A stretch of 11,646 bases of DNA from Halocafeteria seosinensis (GCA_001687465.1 LVLI01000526.1:1-11646), one strand, 5' to 3'; positions 1 to 7,855 are shown, counted from the stretch's first letter. Made by a program: numbers and translations. Notes: generated by a model from the letters alone, not told the origin.

Positions 1-1592
1 CACCGATACGCCTGACGATTGACGGGTCCAGAGCTTCTTTCAGTTTCTTGACAGAATTTATCCCTATCTGGGATAAGCCATCGATTATGATGCAGTCGCA
101 CAATCTAACAAAGCGTACAAGGTTCCTGCATTTTCGACGCATTGCTGCCCGTTCAGCGTAACTCATGCTGTACTCTTCCGCCTGTTCTTCATTGGCGGGA
201 ATGTGTTCATTTTGCTTGATAAATCCACAAGTAATCAAGAATTGTCGTAAATCTTCGTCACAAGCCCTGCGTATTTGGAATTTTACCTCTTCAATGATCT
301 GATTCAAAGTTTCTGATAGATTCTGCCGAGCCATTTGCTGCAGCTGAACAAAGCCGTGAAGGGAGTATGTTTGAGTGTGATCCACTTCAAAGAGGTTTTG
401 TGTAAGAACCCTATCCAAAATAGTGCGTCGTAACTCCAACAAACTGTTTCGCGTCGGTCCTCTCAGCAAGAATAGCGATTCTTTTAGCGCATTCTGCGCA
501 TTAGAGAATTTTTGTCGCTTAATATGATACTTCCAAGCGTACATGACTCTCCAGCGGGCAAATTTTTGTACGAACGACAGCTGCAAATATTGCAAGTGAA
601 AAGTTCCAAAAGTATTGGTAACAGTCGTCGTTTAATACTCCTACACTTACCTTCATGAGCCCGTGATACTGACGGTATGCTCTTTCATACTGATGAAGCG
701 GTAAAAACTCATCTTCCATCTCTTCCGACTCTTCATATGGATACTCCTGAAACACCAATCCCTCTGAAGACAGAGTAACAGAACTGCTACCCCCGAGTTC
801 CGATCTGTCGGCTACACGGAGGCGGTACGGACAGCCATTCTCACTGGTCAAATATATGAAACCACCCGACATGATCTGTTGAGACTCGAAGTTTGGATCC
901 TTGACAAGCTCCCGAAGGAAGGTGTAGCTGGTAGCCTGTTCCCCAAATGCTCGCTTTACCGCTGCAAGCGCCGAGCCCTCTTTCCTTGTTCTTCTCTGTC
1001 GGATAGATATTTGGGACGACCGTCGCGGGTGCTGTTTTGGCCGCTGCGGAGCTACCGTCGTTGATTGGGAAATCCTGTGAGACGCTGTGGTAGAAGGATT
1101 ATTGCGTGGACTTTTCTGCCGAGTGAGAACTTCCCAGCTAGGCATAGACACCTTTCCCATGGAGGAATCCCTGGGGGACAGTGGCTTTCCGGTGCTTTTG
1201 GATCGCATTCGGACGGGTGGAACGTAAAGTCCCGCAGCATAATAGCCGTCTTGGGTGGATGACGGAGGACCTGCTGCATCGAGATTCTCTTCCCGTGGCG
1301 ATTTGGAATCGTCCGTTGCTCGAGATCGTCCCGTCGTACCAGCTTCTTCCCCTTCCCCACGGCTGGTGGTATCCTGCAGACTGCGTGTCGTGTCGGCACC
1401 ATTAGAACGTTGCGTAAACAGCAGCCGGCCTTCCAGAGCTTCCTTCCGCTGACGATGCGTATTTACCTCTTCGGGATCCCATTCCTCCATCCGTGGGGAA
1501 GAGGGAAGCCTTAATTTAGGGACTTTGGCTTTGCCGGATACATTGTCCCGGGCGTAATTTCCCCGTCGCGTTGGAGATTCCTTGGCATCCAT
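1..1592 (-). CDS. Dynein heavy chain, axonemal type, N-terminal part (partial at the left edge)
   Basis: Start ATG is at 1592-1590. Exon 1 is 651-1592 (314 codons); a phase-0 intron at 581-650 has donor GTAAGT and acceptor TTTGCAG; exon 2 runs from 580 off the left edge with no stop (193 codons). Residues 1-220 are charged, Ser/Arg/Pro-rich and probably disordered. From about residue 285 the text matches the tail of axonemal dynein heavy chains: a short helical block before FVQKFARWRVMYAWK, then a Thr-Tyr-Ser-Leu-His-Gly-Phe block, and a YAERAAMRRKCRNLVRF segment followed by SVKKLKEAL, which correspond to the conserved tail elements of DNAH proteins (known family). These proteins are minus-end microtubule motors of over 4,000 residues, so motor domain, AAA modules and stalk lie outside the window. 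I infer a single-headed inner-arm-like chain, but subclass cannot be fixed from the tail. The first 220 residues match nothing I recognise. Confidence 0.8.
581..650 (-). other. Intron 1 of the dynein heavy chain gene
   Basis: The 70-nt intron has donor GTAAGTG directly after the codon AAG and acceptor ATATTTGCAG. Reading through it meets a stop at 519, whereas removing it gives 193 further codons that match the dynein tail. This is the main evidence for the exon-2 model. Confidence 0.75.
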
Positions 1593-2112
1593 CGTTGTCC
1601 CTTGTAACCCGGATAATTGAAAGAGAAGGGGGGCGTCTATATCCTTCTCAACCGAAGTTTTTGGGGGAAGCTGCGAAAAAAGTTAACGTCCACCTCCCAC
1701 AGACAGATACACAGGGGCTATTTTACTCGTATCACTATAGCACACTACCCAATTTTTTTCAGTGATCCATCCATATCAACTATCCGAGCGGGGAAATGCA
1801 CTCAACACTAGAATTGCAAGCATGTTTGATGCGAGGATCCCGTCAGCGTGCGACCTGTGCCGGTCGCAAGTTGCAACTTGCAAGTTGCATCTGCCACTGT
1901 CGACAGAGTGCGAGGTACGATTCCTCAGAAAGTTCACCTATATTAAGGAGGCATGCAAAGTGAATCAAAGGGTGTGCATCTTGTACTGAGTGCATTCTAC
2001 CAGATGGGCACTAATATCCAACATCATCAGCTCTGAGTTCTATGGTGGCACCATCATAAACTTTTGGTACACCTACCTTTGGTATGCATATGGCATGGGT
2101 ACCTACAATGCG
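1593..2112. other. Intergenic region between the dynein gene and the DUF4385 gene
   Basis: No convincing gene is seen here. It must hold the promoter of the minus-strand dynein gene (start at 1592) and the 3' end of the minus-strand DUF4385 gene (stop at 2113). It contains a cluster of short palindromes at 1850-1889, listed separately. Open frames of about 65-77 codons on the plus strand have no recognisable composition or motif. Confidence 0.6.
1850..1889. repeat. Cluster of nested palindromes
   Basis: GCGACC at 1850-1855 and GGTCGC at 1862-1867 form an inverted repeat with a 6-nt spacer. Next come two overlapping perfect palindromes: GCAAGTTGCAACTTGC (1866-1881, 16 bp) and TGCAACTTGCAAGTTGCA (1872-1889, 18 bp). 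They lie about 260 bp upstream of the dynein start codon. They could be a binding site for a dimeric factor or simply a short tandem array with dyad symmetry; function is unknown. Confidence 0.7.
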
Positions 2113-2589
2113 CTACCTAGTGGAGCGATTTTGGTGAGCCTTCTTCATGCGTTTGTATTTCGGGTCGTTTTTGGCTTGCAAATAGTACTCATAAAAGATG
2201 CGAGCAGACTCTGCTTTCTCTGATTCCATGGCTCCCTCGGCTTGTGGTCTTATGTTACCCTTGCTGTCGTATTTCTTGCCCGTAGGATGGTTAGCATATC
2301 GGCGTGCTCTAGTATACCCCATCTGAAGGAACTTGCGTGCCATATCCATGCCGACAAAATCACTCTCCTCACGGTATTCAATGAACTTGTGGTGGATTGC
2401 TGACCCTGATTCGCGAGCATCCTCCGGGGTCTTGAAGCGCCACAAGGGCAGCAGTTCTGATTTATATGGTTCAGCAATCAGCACGCCTTGCTCTCCCTTC
2501 CCAATGCGGTATTTTTCTGGGTGTTTTCTAAAATCAATACCCCGATATTGGTTTGCGTAACTGGTACTACTCCCGGTTCTCGATCTCAT
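2113..2589 (-). CDS. DUF4385 family protein
   Basis: An intronless gene for 158 residues, stop at 2113-2115. I chose the ATG at 2589; the frame is open to a TAG at 2611-2613 with no other ATG. The protein matches DUF4385 over most of its length: YRGIDFRKHPEKY near residues 15-27, GEQGVL then PYKSELLPLWRFKTP (about 32-55), DFVGMDMARKFLQMGYTRARR (about 78-97), the Gly-Lys-Lys-Tyr element near 105, and a C-terminal KAESARIFYEYY segment. The family is known as a domain of about 150 residues in bacteria, phages and algae, without an established biochemical role. It is rich in basic and aromatic residues, which hints at nucleic-acid contact, but that is speculation. No targeting peptide is evident. 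The family call is firm; no function is offered. Confidence 0.85.
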   Translation of the reverse strand: MRSRTGSSTSYANQYRGIDFRKHPEKYRIGKGEQGVLIAEPYKSELLPLWRFKTPEDARESGSAIHHKFIEYREESDFVGMDMARKFLQMGYTRARRYANHPTGKKYDSKGNIRPQAEGAMESEKAESARIFYEYYLQAKNDPKYKRMKKAHQNRSTR

Positions 2590-2625
2590 AGCCGTACACC
2601 ACACCTCCAACTAGGGGACCACCAC

Positions 2626-2637
2626 GTACAATTGTAC
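2626..2637. repeat. 12-bp perfect palindrome upstream of the DUF4385 gene
   Basis: GTACAATTGTAC reads the same on both strands and lies 37 bp upstream of the DUF4385 ATG, in the probable 5' leader or core promoter. It could bind a dimeric regulator, but one short palindrome is weak evidence. Confidence 0.4.
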
Positions 2638-2983
2638 TTGCTTGGTCGACTCCAAAAAAGTCAACCGAAATTGTGTTCCGGAGAGTTGAATGCAATATTT
2701 CATGTCAGCGTTATCCTTTTACAATCCGTGGATGCTATGGATATGGATTCCATGGGGTCCTCTTGACTCATTGCTAGCTTACGTCAGTACCCTTACATGT
2801 ATGGTGACCTGTTCCAAGACCCACGGGCTGCTTCTGCTGCGAGAAATATGACATGGATTAGACTAGTGCACATTCTCTCGTGCAGTTTCCACGTTGTTCT
2901 TGGTTACACACTCTCCCACTACTCATGAATCCTGGGGTCCATCCCTCCTCCCCAGCTGGTTTTTGCGAGGAGCCTCCCGACCT

Positions 2984-3238
2984 TCAAACTGTTTGAAGGG
3001 AAGCGTCATCACCACGAGGAACAGTATAAGACGTTATCCGTAGCTTTCGAAAGACCTTTGACACATTGGAGACTGTTATACGGTGGGTGAACCAACTTCG
3101 GTCTGCAGCGGCAGCACTTGCATTGACTCTGTGAGTGATTCGTCCCCCTTGTGTCCGCCTTCGTAGCATGCCCTCCGGTGCGTCCCCAGGATCGCTTTCT
3201 TCTTGAGGACGCGACATCTTCTTCAACTGTTCTACCAT
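2984..3238 (-). CDS. Doubtful small hypothetical protein
   Basis: The minus-strand frame is open from 3415 to a stop at 2984-2986, but its first ATG is only at 3238, giving 84 residues. The product is polar and basic, with no signal peptide, membrane segment or motif that I recognise. It could be the last exon of an unrecognised gene, or chance. It is listed because the stop-free stretch of about 430 nt is longer than most nearby, not because a function is evident. Confidence 0.17.
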   Translation of the reverse strand: MVEQLKKMSRPQEESDPGDAPEGMLRRRTQGGRITHRVNASAAAADRSWFTHRITVSNVSKVFRKLRITSYTVPRGDDASLQTV

Positions 3239-3557
3239 GGGTACGAAGAAACCAGAACGATCTCTATCATATGTTGCACACTGACTGGATTGAAACGTGC
3301 TGAAATTTAAAGTCGTTTGGTCCCGGAATTTGTACAGTCCCAAGGCTGAAAAGTCCCTTTTTGCCCCTTTACATCCAAGCTTGTAAGTGGTATTTTCGGG
3401 GTCGTGATCCGACAAAGAAAAGCAAATTCTTCGAGGATCTAAGGAGGGAAAAAAAGACTCCCATCAATCGTATGGGCTCCATAGAAGCTACAGTACCAAT
3501 AATCAAGACAAATGATAAACCGCACTCTGCTTATTTCGACGCGCAGGCAAGCCCAAA

Positions 3558-4460
3558 ATGAAACTTTTCGGAGCAGCGTTCCTCGTGGCACTAACTCTCG
3601 TCTTCTCGGCCGCTTCCGTTGAAGCAGCCAACACGTACGCATATTAGCCGATACCAGTCCCATAGGCTGTATTGTATCGCTAGCTAACAACTTCGATTGC
3701 TCGTCCAGCTATGCTAAACAATTTCAGAAGCTGAACTCTGTCGGATCCTGTCCGTCAAACTATTGGCTATGCCCGGATGGTATTTATTGCTGTCCGGATG
3801 ACACCAATTGCTGTGGATCTGACGGATATTGCTATCCTTATGATTGTGGCTCTTATTGTTCGACTTCACCGTGCACAAACAAAGTGGAGAAAGAGCGCTC
3901 CTCCGAATCGTCTGTTAACCCGTAAGCACGGTTGTTTCATGGACCAAGTTTGTAACCGAAGCTACATGATGTTGTTAGGATTGCAGATACGCGAAACAAT
4001 TTATGAAAGGAAACTCTGTGGAATCCTGCCCGTCAAACTATTGGCTATGCCCGGATGGTATTTATTGCTGTCCGGATGACACCAACTGCTGTGGATCTGA
4101 TGGGTACTGTTATCCGTACGACTGTGGCTCTTATTGTTCGACATCACCGTGCACAAACAAAGTGGAGAAAGAGAGCTCCTCCAAATCGTCTGTTAACCCG
4201 TAAGCACGGTTGTTTCATGGACCAAGTTTGTAACCGAAGCTACATGATGTTGTTAGGATTGCAGATACGCGAAACAATTTATGAAAGGAAGCTCTGTGGA
4301 ATCCTGCCCATCAAACTATTGGCTATGCCCGGATGGTATTTATTGCTGTCCGGATGACACCAACTGCTGCGGATCTGATGGGTACTGTTATCCGTACGAT
4401 TGTGGCTCATATTGTTCAACTTCGCCCTGCAAGGGCAAAATTGGCTCTCTGCGCAAGTAA
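3558..4460 (+). CDS. Secreted cysteine-rich protein with three tandem granulin-like domains
   Basis: Exons are 3558-3634, 3709-3921, 3987-4199 and 4265-4460; total 699 nt, 232 residues. All introns are phase 2 (74, 65 and 65 nt). Exon 1 encodes MKLFGAAFLVALTLVFSA followed by a small-residue stretch, a clear signal peptide that predicts secretion. Each later exon carries one domain with ten cysteines spaced C-x6-C-x5-CC-x5-CC-x5-C-x4-C-x3-C-x4-C. The paired CC motifs resemble granulin or other knottin-like folds, with up to five disulfides possible (inference). Linkers of about 29 residues are Ser/Lys/Glu-rich. The last domain ends in a short basic tail (KGKIGSLRK) instead of a linker. Function is unknown: growth-factor-like, protease-associated, cell-wall or frustule-associated roles are all possible. 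Splicing is supported because every junction restores the motif YAKQF directly before each domain. Confidence 0.78.
3922..3986 (+). other. Intron 2 of the cysteine-rich gene, first of two identical introns
   Basis: Donor GTAAGC, acceptor GATTGCAG, phase 2. It matches the intron at 4200-4264 at every position and shows no similarity to intron 1 (3635-3708), so it was probably duplicated together with the exon. Confidence 0.85.
4200..4264 (+). other. Intron 3 of the cysteine-rich gene, second of two identical introns
   Basis: Same 65-nt sequence as the intron at 3922-3986, phase 2. Unspliced reading through either intron meets TAA at once after the proline codon (AACCCGTAA), so intron retention after domain 1 or 2 would give a shorter one- or two-domain secreted product. 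That outcome is inference from the sequence. Confidence 0.85.
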
Positions 4461-4523
4461 AGATAATACTACACGCGGAATGTCGGGTACCAATTAACAA
4501 CTGACTCGGCTTAAAACACGCCA

Positions 4524-4565
4524 CTTTTTTTTTTCTTCTCTTTTCTTTTTTTTTGGGGGGGAGGG
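4524..4565. repeat. Low-complexity polypyrimidine then G-rich tract
   Basis: A run of only T and C (4524-4554) is followed by a run of G interrupted by one A (4555-4565). It begins 63 bp after the stop of the cysteine-rich gene. It is simple sequence, possibly prone to length change. Confidence 0.75.
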
Positions 4566-5280
4566 GACCCAGTGACCCCAGAGGCCACAGTCCAGTCTAT
4601 TCTGTTGACACCTTTCTCCAAGAACAGTAAAACGCTCGAAGAGAAACGTGTATACAAGCTCTCCTTGATTTTAAAGTTGACGGCGAAGCTCTGAGTAGGT
4701 AGAGAATTATAGAGAATGATGTTGTACAAGAGCCCGTTGTGAGAAGTCCATTACTTCCAACGGACCAGTGAACAATGCTGCTATGATGGCTAAATGCGAT
4801 TGAGCATGCTTAAAGAATGAACAGTATTATCTTCAATTATAGACCATTACACATTATGAGTCATCAAGTTAAGAATGCTTCCCCAAGGGATCCCCATGGG
4901 GATGGTGAGGATCGGACCGTGGGGACGGCTACTTTCAGCAATCCCAGCCAGTCTATCCTCAACACGATTCTTCTGAGCAATTCCATCTTTTGTCAGTTCT
5001 TTTCTTTCAGTGAGTTCTTTAATTCTGAATCATCAATAAGATACCGAATTTGTCGATTGTCTACGATTTCTGAAAATTCTTTAATCAATTCCCTCGAGAG
5101 CTTTAATGCAGGCTGATTCACTCACTGGAATAGCAGAAGAGATTAACGTCTATAGTCTTGTCAAATAGTCTGCCTGAACTTGCGCTTTCCCATCACCAGT
5201 TTCCTCAATTTCTATCCGTATTTTGAACTTTCTTTTATCTTCATAAAGCTTAAGTAACTTGGCGAGGACATTGGATGAGA

Positions 5281-5326
5281 TTGGTTATCGTCATCCTCCT
5301 CCATTGGTGATCGTCATCCTCCTCCA
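5281..5326. repeat. 23-bp direct tandem duplication
   Basis: Units 5281-5303 and 5304-5326 differ at one base (T versus G at the sixth position). The unit is not a multiple of three, so it changes frame inside the decayed coding remnant, which fits loss of selection. Confidence 0.85.
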
Positions 5327-5618
5327 ACATAAGCAAATAAGGTGTATCCAGAACGCTTGACAGCTGTCGAGTAACGCGTACCGCACACATCCTGGTGGGG
5401 ATCGCCGATTGTGTCTTCGAGAATGTTGAATACAGTAGACCTGTGTTGGCTCTTTAGCACCAGTGTTCTCACCAGTGCCAGTACCAGTATTTGCTCGCAC
5501 CATTATCCTCTGGGTTATCAGCCAATGGATTCATCCCGAAGCAGTGTACAATCACTTTTTTCGACTGATTTGCAGGGGCCGAGGTTGAACTCGTTCCATC
5601 GCGGTGTACAACCGCTTT

Positions 5619-5640
5619 TTCCGACGGGTTTCCGACGGGT
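5619..5640. repeat. 11-bp perfect tandem duplication
   Basis: TTCCGACGGGT occurs twice in direct succession (5619-5629 and 5630-5640), inside block 1 of the decayed coding remnant. It is another non-triplet duplication. Confidence 0.85.
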
Positions 5641-6374
5641 GGCGATTCCTTCTGACGAGTGGGGCTGAACACTTTCCTATGCTACTGACGGGCAGATGGA
5701 AAAATGGCTACATTAAGATTTCAACTTCCTATTCAACTGGGAGAATACAAGGTGACAGAGCGTACAGCATGTATTTGTCATTTTTCATGCAATCGTTGTT
5801 GCTTCATTCCGCAATCATACCGTGTACGGTGTAATATTGTACAACCATTCAATGTTATTCAACTGGGGTCCTCAAACCGTATGGAGAGAAAACTTTCTTA
5901 ATCACGATTATACGTCGTGTAACGCGCCGCTCCATTGAAAATTCTGAAATGCACCACTTCTCAAGTTCGTGTGTCCTACATTGTTGTACAACCCGTACTC
6001 GAAACATGTGTAAAGTCTCACGTTTGTAAACAGTATTGTATTAATATCAAGTCAATTCAATATCTCATGAGTCTCCATTGTTCGATGCAGAATTGCAAAA
6101 GCTATATAGGGTATAGCGAAAGGTAACAGTCTTCTGTACTGTATGTGGACGTACCAAAAACTTAAGAGTCGGAGCAAACTTGAAGTCTCAGAAGTTTAGA
6201 TGGCAGAAAAGATTGTCTGGATCCATGGGGTAAAGTTTTACGGGAAGGCCAAGAGGGGCAAAAAAGGTCCTGGCTCACGTCAGATATATAGCGTCTAGTG
6301 GATTGATTCAGGTCACTACGAGATATTTTTGACTGTTTTTGTATGGATAGAGACTGTGTCTAGCGGAATCAGAT

Positions 6375-7814
6375 ATGATATCGCGTGTAGGATCTCGAGC
6401 ATGCTCTATGTGCCGAGCACAGGGAAAGGCAGCGGCGGCCCGATGGGGCGCTCAAGCCTCTGCCAAGTCCTCCTCTATAAGGGCTACACAGGCCATCTCC
6501 ATGAATCCGGTCGCCCAGAGTCCATCGATTATGGCCTCGCCCATGTCATCCATGTCCGCGCGATTCGCGTCTACCTTGGTAAGTGCTCTAAAATGAAGGC
6601 TAAAGTGGCTCAATTCAACTGTTCCGGACTCTGACGAAAATGGCCTCCATATCGTGCATAATGGGTTCTTCGAACCCATTCATGGATTTGACGTGTTGCA
6701 CATATAAATGTTTTCAAATGCGCTGGCCTACAGGTTCTTGCGGAACACGATAACGAAGCTGTAGCCTCGGGAACTTTATCGGCCATCACAGCCGCCAAAC
6801 AACTAGGAGGAGATGTAAGTCCTTACATTGATAGAGAGAAATGCTGTTGCTTTATTCTCTTCTTTTCCTCGCATGGGAAAACAACAGATCACGGTTCTTG
6901 TCGCCGGACATAGCAGCAAGGGGGTAGCGGATTCCGTGGCTCAGGTAGCGGGCGTAACCCGTGTATATCATGCTGATAACGAAGTAAGTTTTGGCGTGAT
7001 TGTACTCGTTTTCAAGTAGAATGTATAAGCATGTATACCATTTTTGCTTGGGGTTCGACAGGTATATCAATATGGAATTGCGGAGAACTTGACCAAAGTG
7101 GCACTTTCGGTCATTAACGCAGGGGAGTACAGCCACATCATTTGTCCCTCTTCCAACTACGGGAAGAATATCATCCCGCGTATTGCTGCCAAGCTAGACA
7201 TGCAAGCCATTTCCGATGTGGCTACTATCGAATCGGAGGATACCTTTACTCGACCAATGTACGCTGGCAACGCTGTCGCCAAGATCAAGTCAAACGACAA
7301 GCAAAAAGTGATGACAATTCGCCCGACAAGCTTTGAAAAGGCAGCTGCTGAAGGAGGCAATGCATCCGTTGAAGACGCACCTGGAGCTGCTGAAGGTGAC
7401 GCTGGGCTGACAACTTTTGTTTCCGAAGAGAAAACGAAGAGCGATAGACCAGAACTCGGTACAGCGGGCACTGTCATCTCTGGTGGCCGAGGAATGAAAA
7501 ACGGCGAAAACTTCCAGTTGCTCTATGACCTGGCTGATAAAATGGGCGCCGCTGTTGGTGCCTCCCGTGCCGCGGTGGATGCCGGGTTTGTACCCAACGA
7601 CATGCAAGTAGGGCAGACCGGGAAGGTAGTAGCACCAAACCTTTACATGTGCTTCGGAATCTCTGGGGCCATCCAACACATAGCGGGGATGAAAGATAGC
7701 AAAACGATAGTTGCCGTCAACAAAGACCCCGAAGCCCCCATTTTTCAAATCGCAGACTATGGTTTAGTAGACGATTTGTTCAAGGTAATTCCCGAATTGC
7801 AAGAAAAACTCTAG
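6375..7814 (+). CDS. ETFA: Electron transfer flavoprotein subunit alpha, mitochondrial
   Basis: Exons are 6375-6578, 6734-6814, 6888-6983 and 7062-7814; introns of 155, 73 and 78 nt are all phase 0. The product has 377 residues. Residues 1-66 are rich in Ala, Ser and Arg with almost no acids, a mitochondrial presequence ending near ARFAS; the mature protein then begins TLVLAEH, as in other ETF alpha chains. With ETF beta it forms the matrix FAD heterodimer that takes electrons from acyl-CoA and amino-acid dehydrogenases and passes them to ETF-ubiquinone oxidoreductase. The FAD domain is complete: SGGRG (267-271), [20 protein letters not shown] (about 294-313), the signature [16 protein letters not shown] (321-336), and [20 protein letters not shown] towards the end. 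The signature has Cys where Ala or Thr is usual. A Gly/Ala/Glu-rich loop at about 223-242 is slightly expanded. Identification is firm. Confidence 0.95.
6660..6680 (+). repeat. Perfect inverted repeat in ETF alpha intron 1
   Basis: AATGGGTTC (6660-6668) and GAACCCATT (6672-6680) flank a 3-nt loop, giving a 9-bp hairpin in the middle of the 155-nt first intron. It could influence splicing or be a DNA-level site; no function is known. Confidence 0.7.
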
Positions 7815-7855
7815 GCGCCGTTCATCGTGCATAGAGCTTTAGTTGTTTAAATTGC

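Larger units (their letters stand above)
2590..3557. other. Intergenic region between divergent genes
   Basis: This 968-bp region separates the minus-strand DUF4385 gene from the plus-strand cysteine-rich gene and must hold both promoters. It has one doubtful minus-strand frame at 2984-3238, listed separately. I see no RNA gene, transposon or clear promoter element other than the palindrome at 2626-2637. Confidence 0.5.
3709..4460 (+). repeat. Tandem exon-intron repeat, 278-bp period, three copies
   Basis: Copies begin at 3709, 3987 and 4265. The first two consist of a 213-nt exon plus a 65-nt intron; the third ends at the stop codon at 4458-4460. A 53-nt core is identical in all three (3755-3807, 4033-4085, 4311-4363). 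The introns at 3922-3986 and 4200-4264 are identical over all 65 positions. Copies 2 and 3 are closer to each other than either is to copy 1, which differs most at its 5' end (about 3724-3745). Confidence 0.95.
4850..5675 (-). pseudogene. Putative decayed coding remnant, family unknown
   Basis: Read on the minus strand, consecutive blocks have protein-like composition but lie in different frames. Block 1 (about 5672-5469) is Ser/Thr/Pro-rich with two diverged 20-residue repeats that start SEKAVVH and SKKVIVH. Block 2 (5453-5300) includes CAVRVTRQLSSVLDTPYLLM and an acidic run. Block 3 (5278-5153) includes LLKLYEDKRKFKIRIEIEE. Block 4 (5121-4996) includes LSRELIKEFSEIVDNRQIRY. Block 5 (about 4999-4850) includes LTKDGIAQKNRVEDRLAGI. 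Blocks 4 and 5 look like one charged, coiled-coil-like stretch broken by a small frameshift near 4999. The gaps between blocks are too short for introns. I do not recognise the parent family; a transposon origin cannot be excluded. A chance mixture of frames is the main alternative. Confidence 0.35.
4461..6374. other. Gene-poor region upstream of the ETF alpha gene
   Basis: No intact gene is seen. From left to right it holds a pyrimidine/G-rich low-complexity tract (4524-4565), a decayed minus-strand coding remnant (about 4850-5675), and about 700 bp (5676-6374) in which I see no gene and which should include the ETF alpha promoter. The octamer TTGTACAA occurs near 4722, 5835 and 5981, with a related GTGTACAA near 5544 and 5604; this may be chance. 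No tRNA or rRNA gene was recognised. Confidence 0.55.

Noticed and set aside
879-1452. Several plus-strand frames of 61-74 codons and a 116-codon minus-strand frame
   Set aside because: They are shadows of dynein exon 1, whose frame is longer and connects in frame to a recognisable dynein tail.
4003-4203. Stand-alone small cysteine-rich gene starting at an ATG inside the repeat
   Set aside because: It is exon 3 of the gene at 3558-4460; the upstream splice acceptor and the YAKQF motif continue the frame, and on its own it would lack the signal peptide.
3709-4460. CRISPR-like array, because of the regular 278-bp spacing
   Set aside because: The repeat unit is coding, splice sites lie at its borders, and unit size and organism type do not fit a CRISPR array.
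4524-4565. Retrotransposon poly-A tail or target-site signature
   Set aside because: The tract is mixed T/C followed by G on the plus strand, and no adjacent reverse transcriptase or flanking duplication is seen.
4817-5116. Plus-strand reading frame of 99 codons
   Set aside because: Its composition is Ser/Phe-rich as expected for the complement of the minus-strand remnant; no motif or promoter context supports it.
5704-6126. Plus-strand frames of 63-65 codons between the remnant and the ETF alpha gene
   Set aside because: They are short, cysteine-containing by chance, and have no shared motif, signal peptide or plausible splice partners.
7157-7748. Minus-strand frames of 106 and 152 codons
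   Set aside because: They are antisense to exon 4 of the ETF alpha gene, which is unambiguous.
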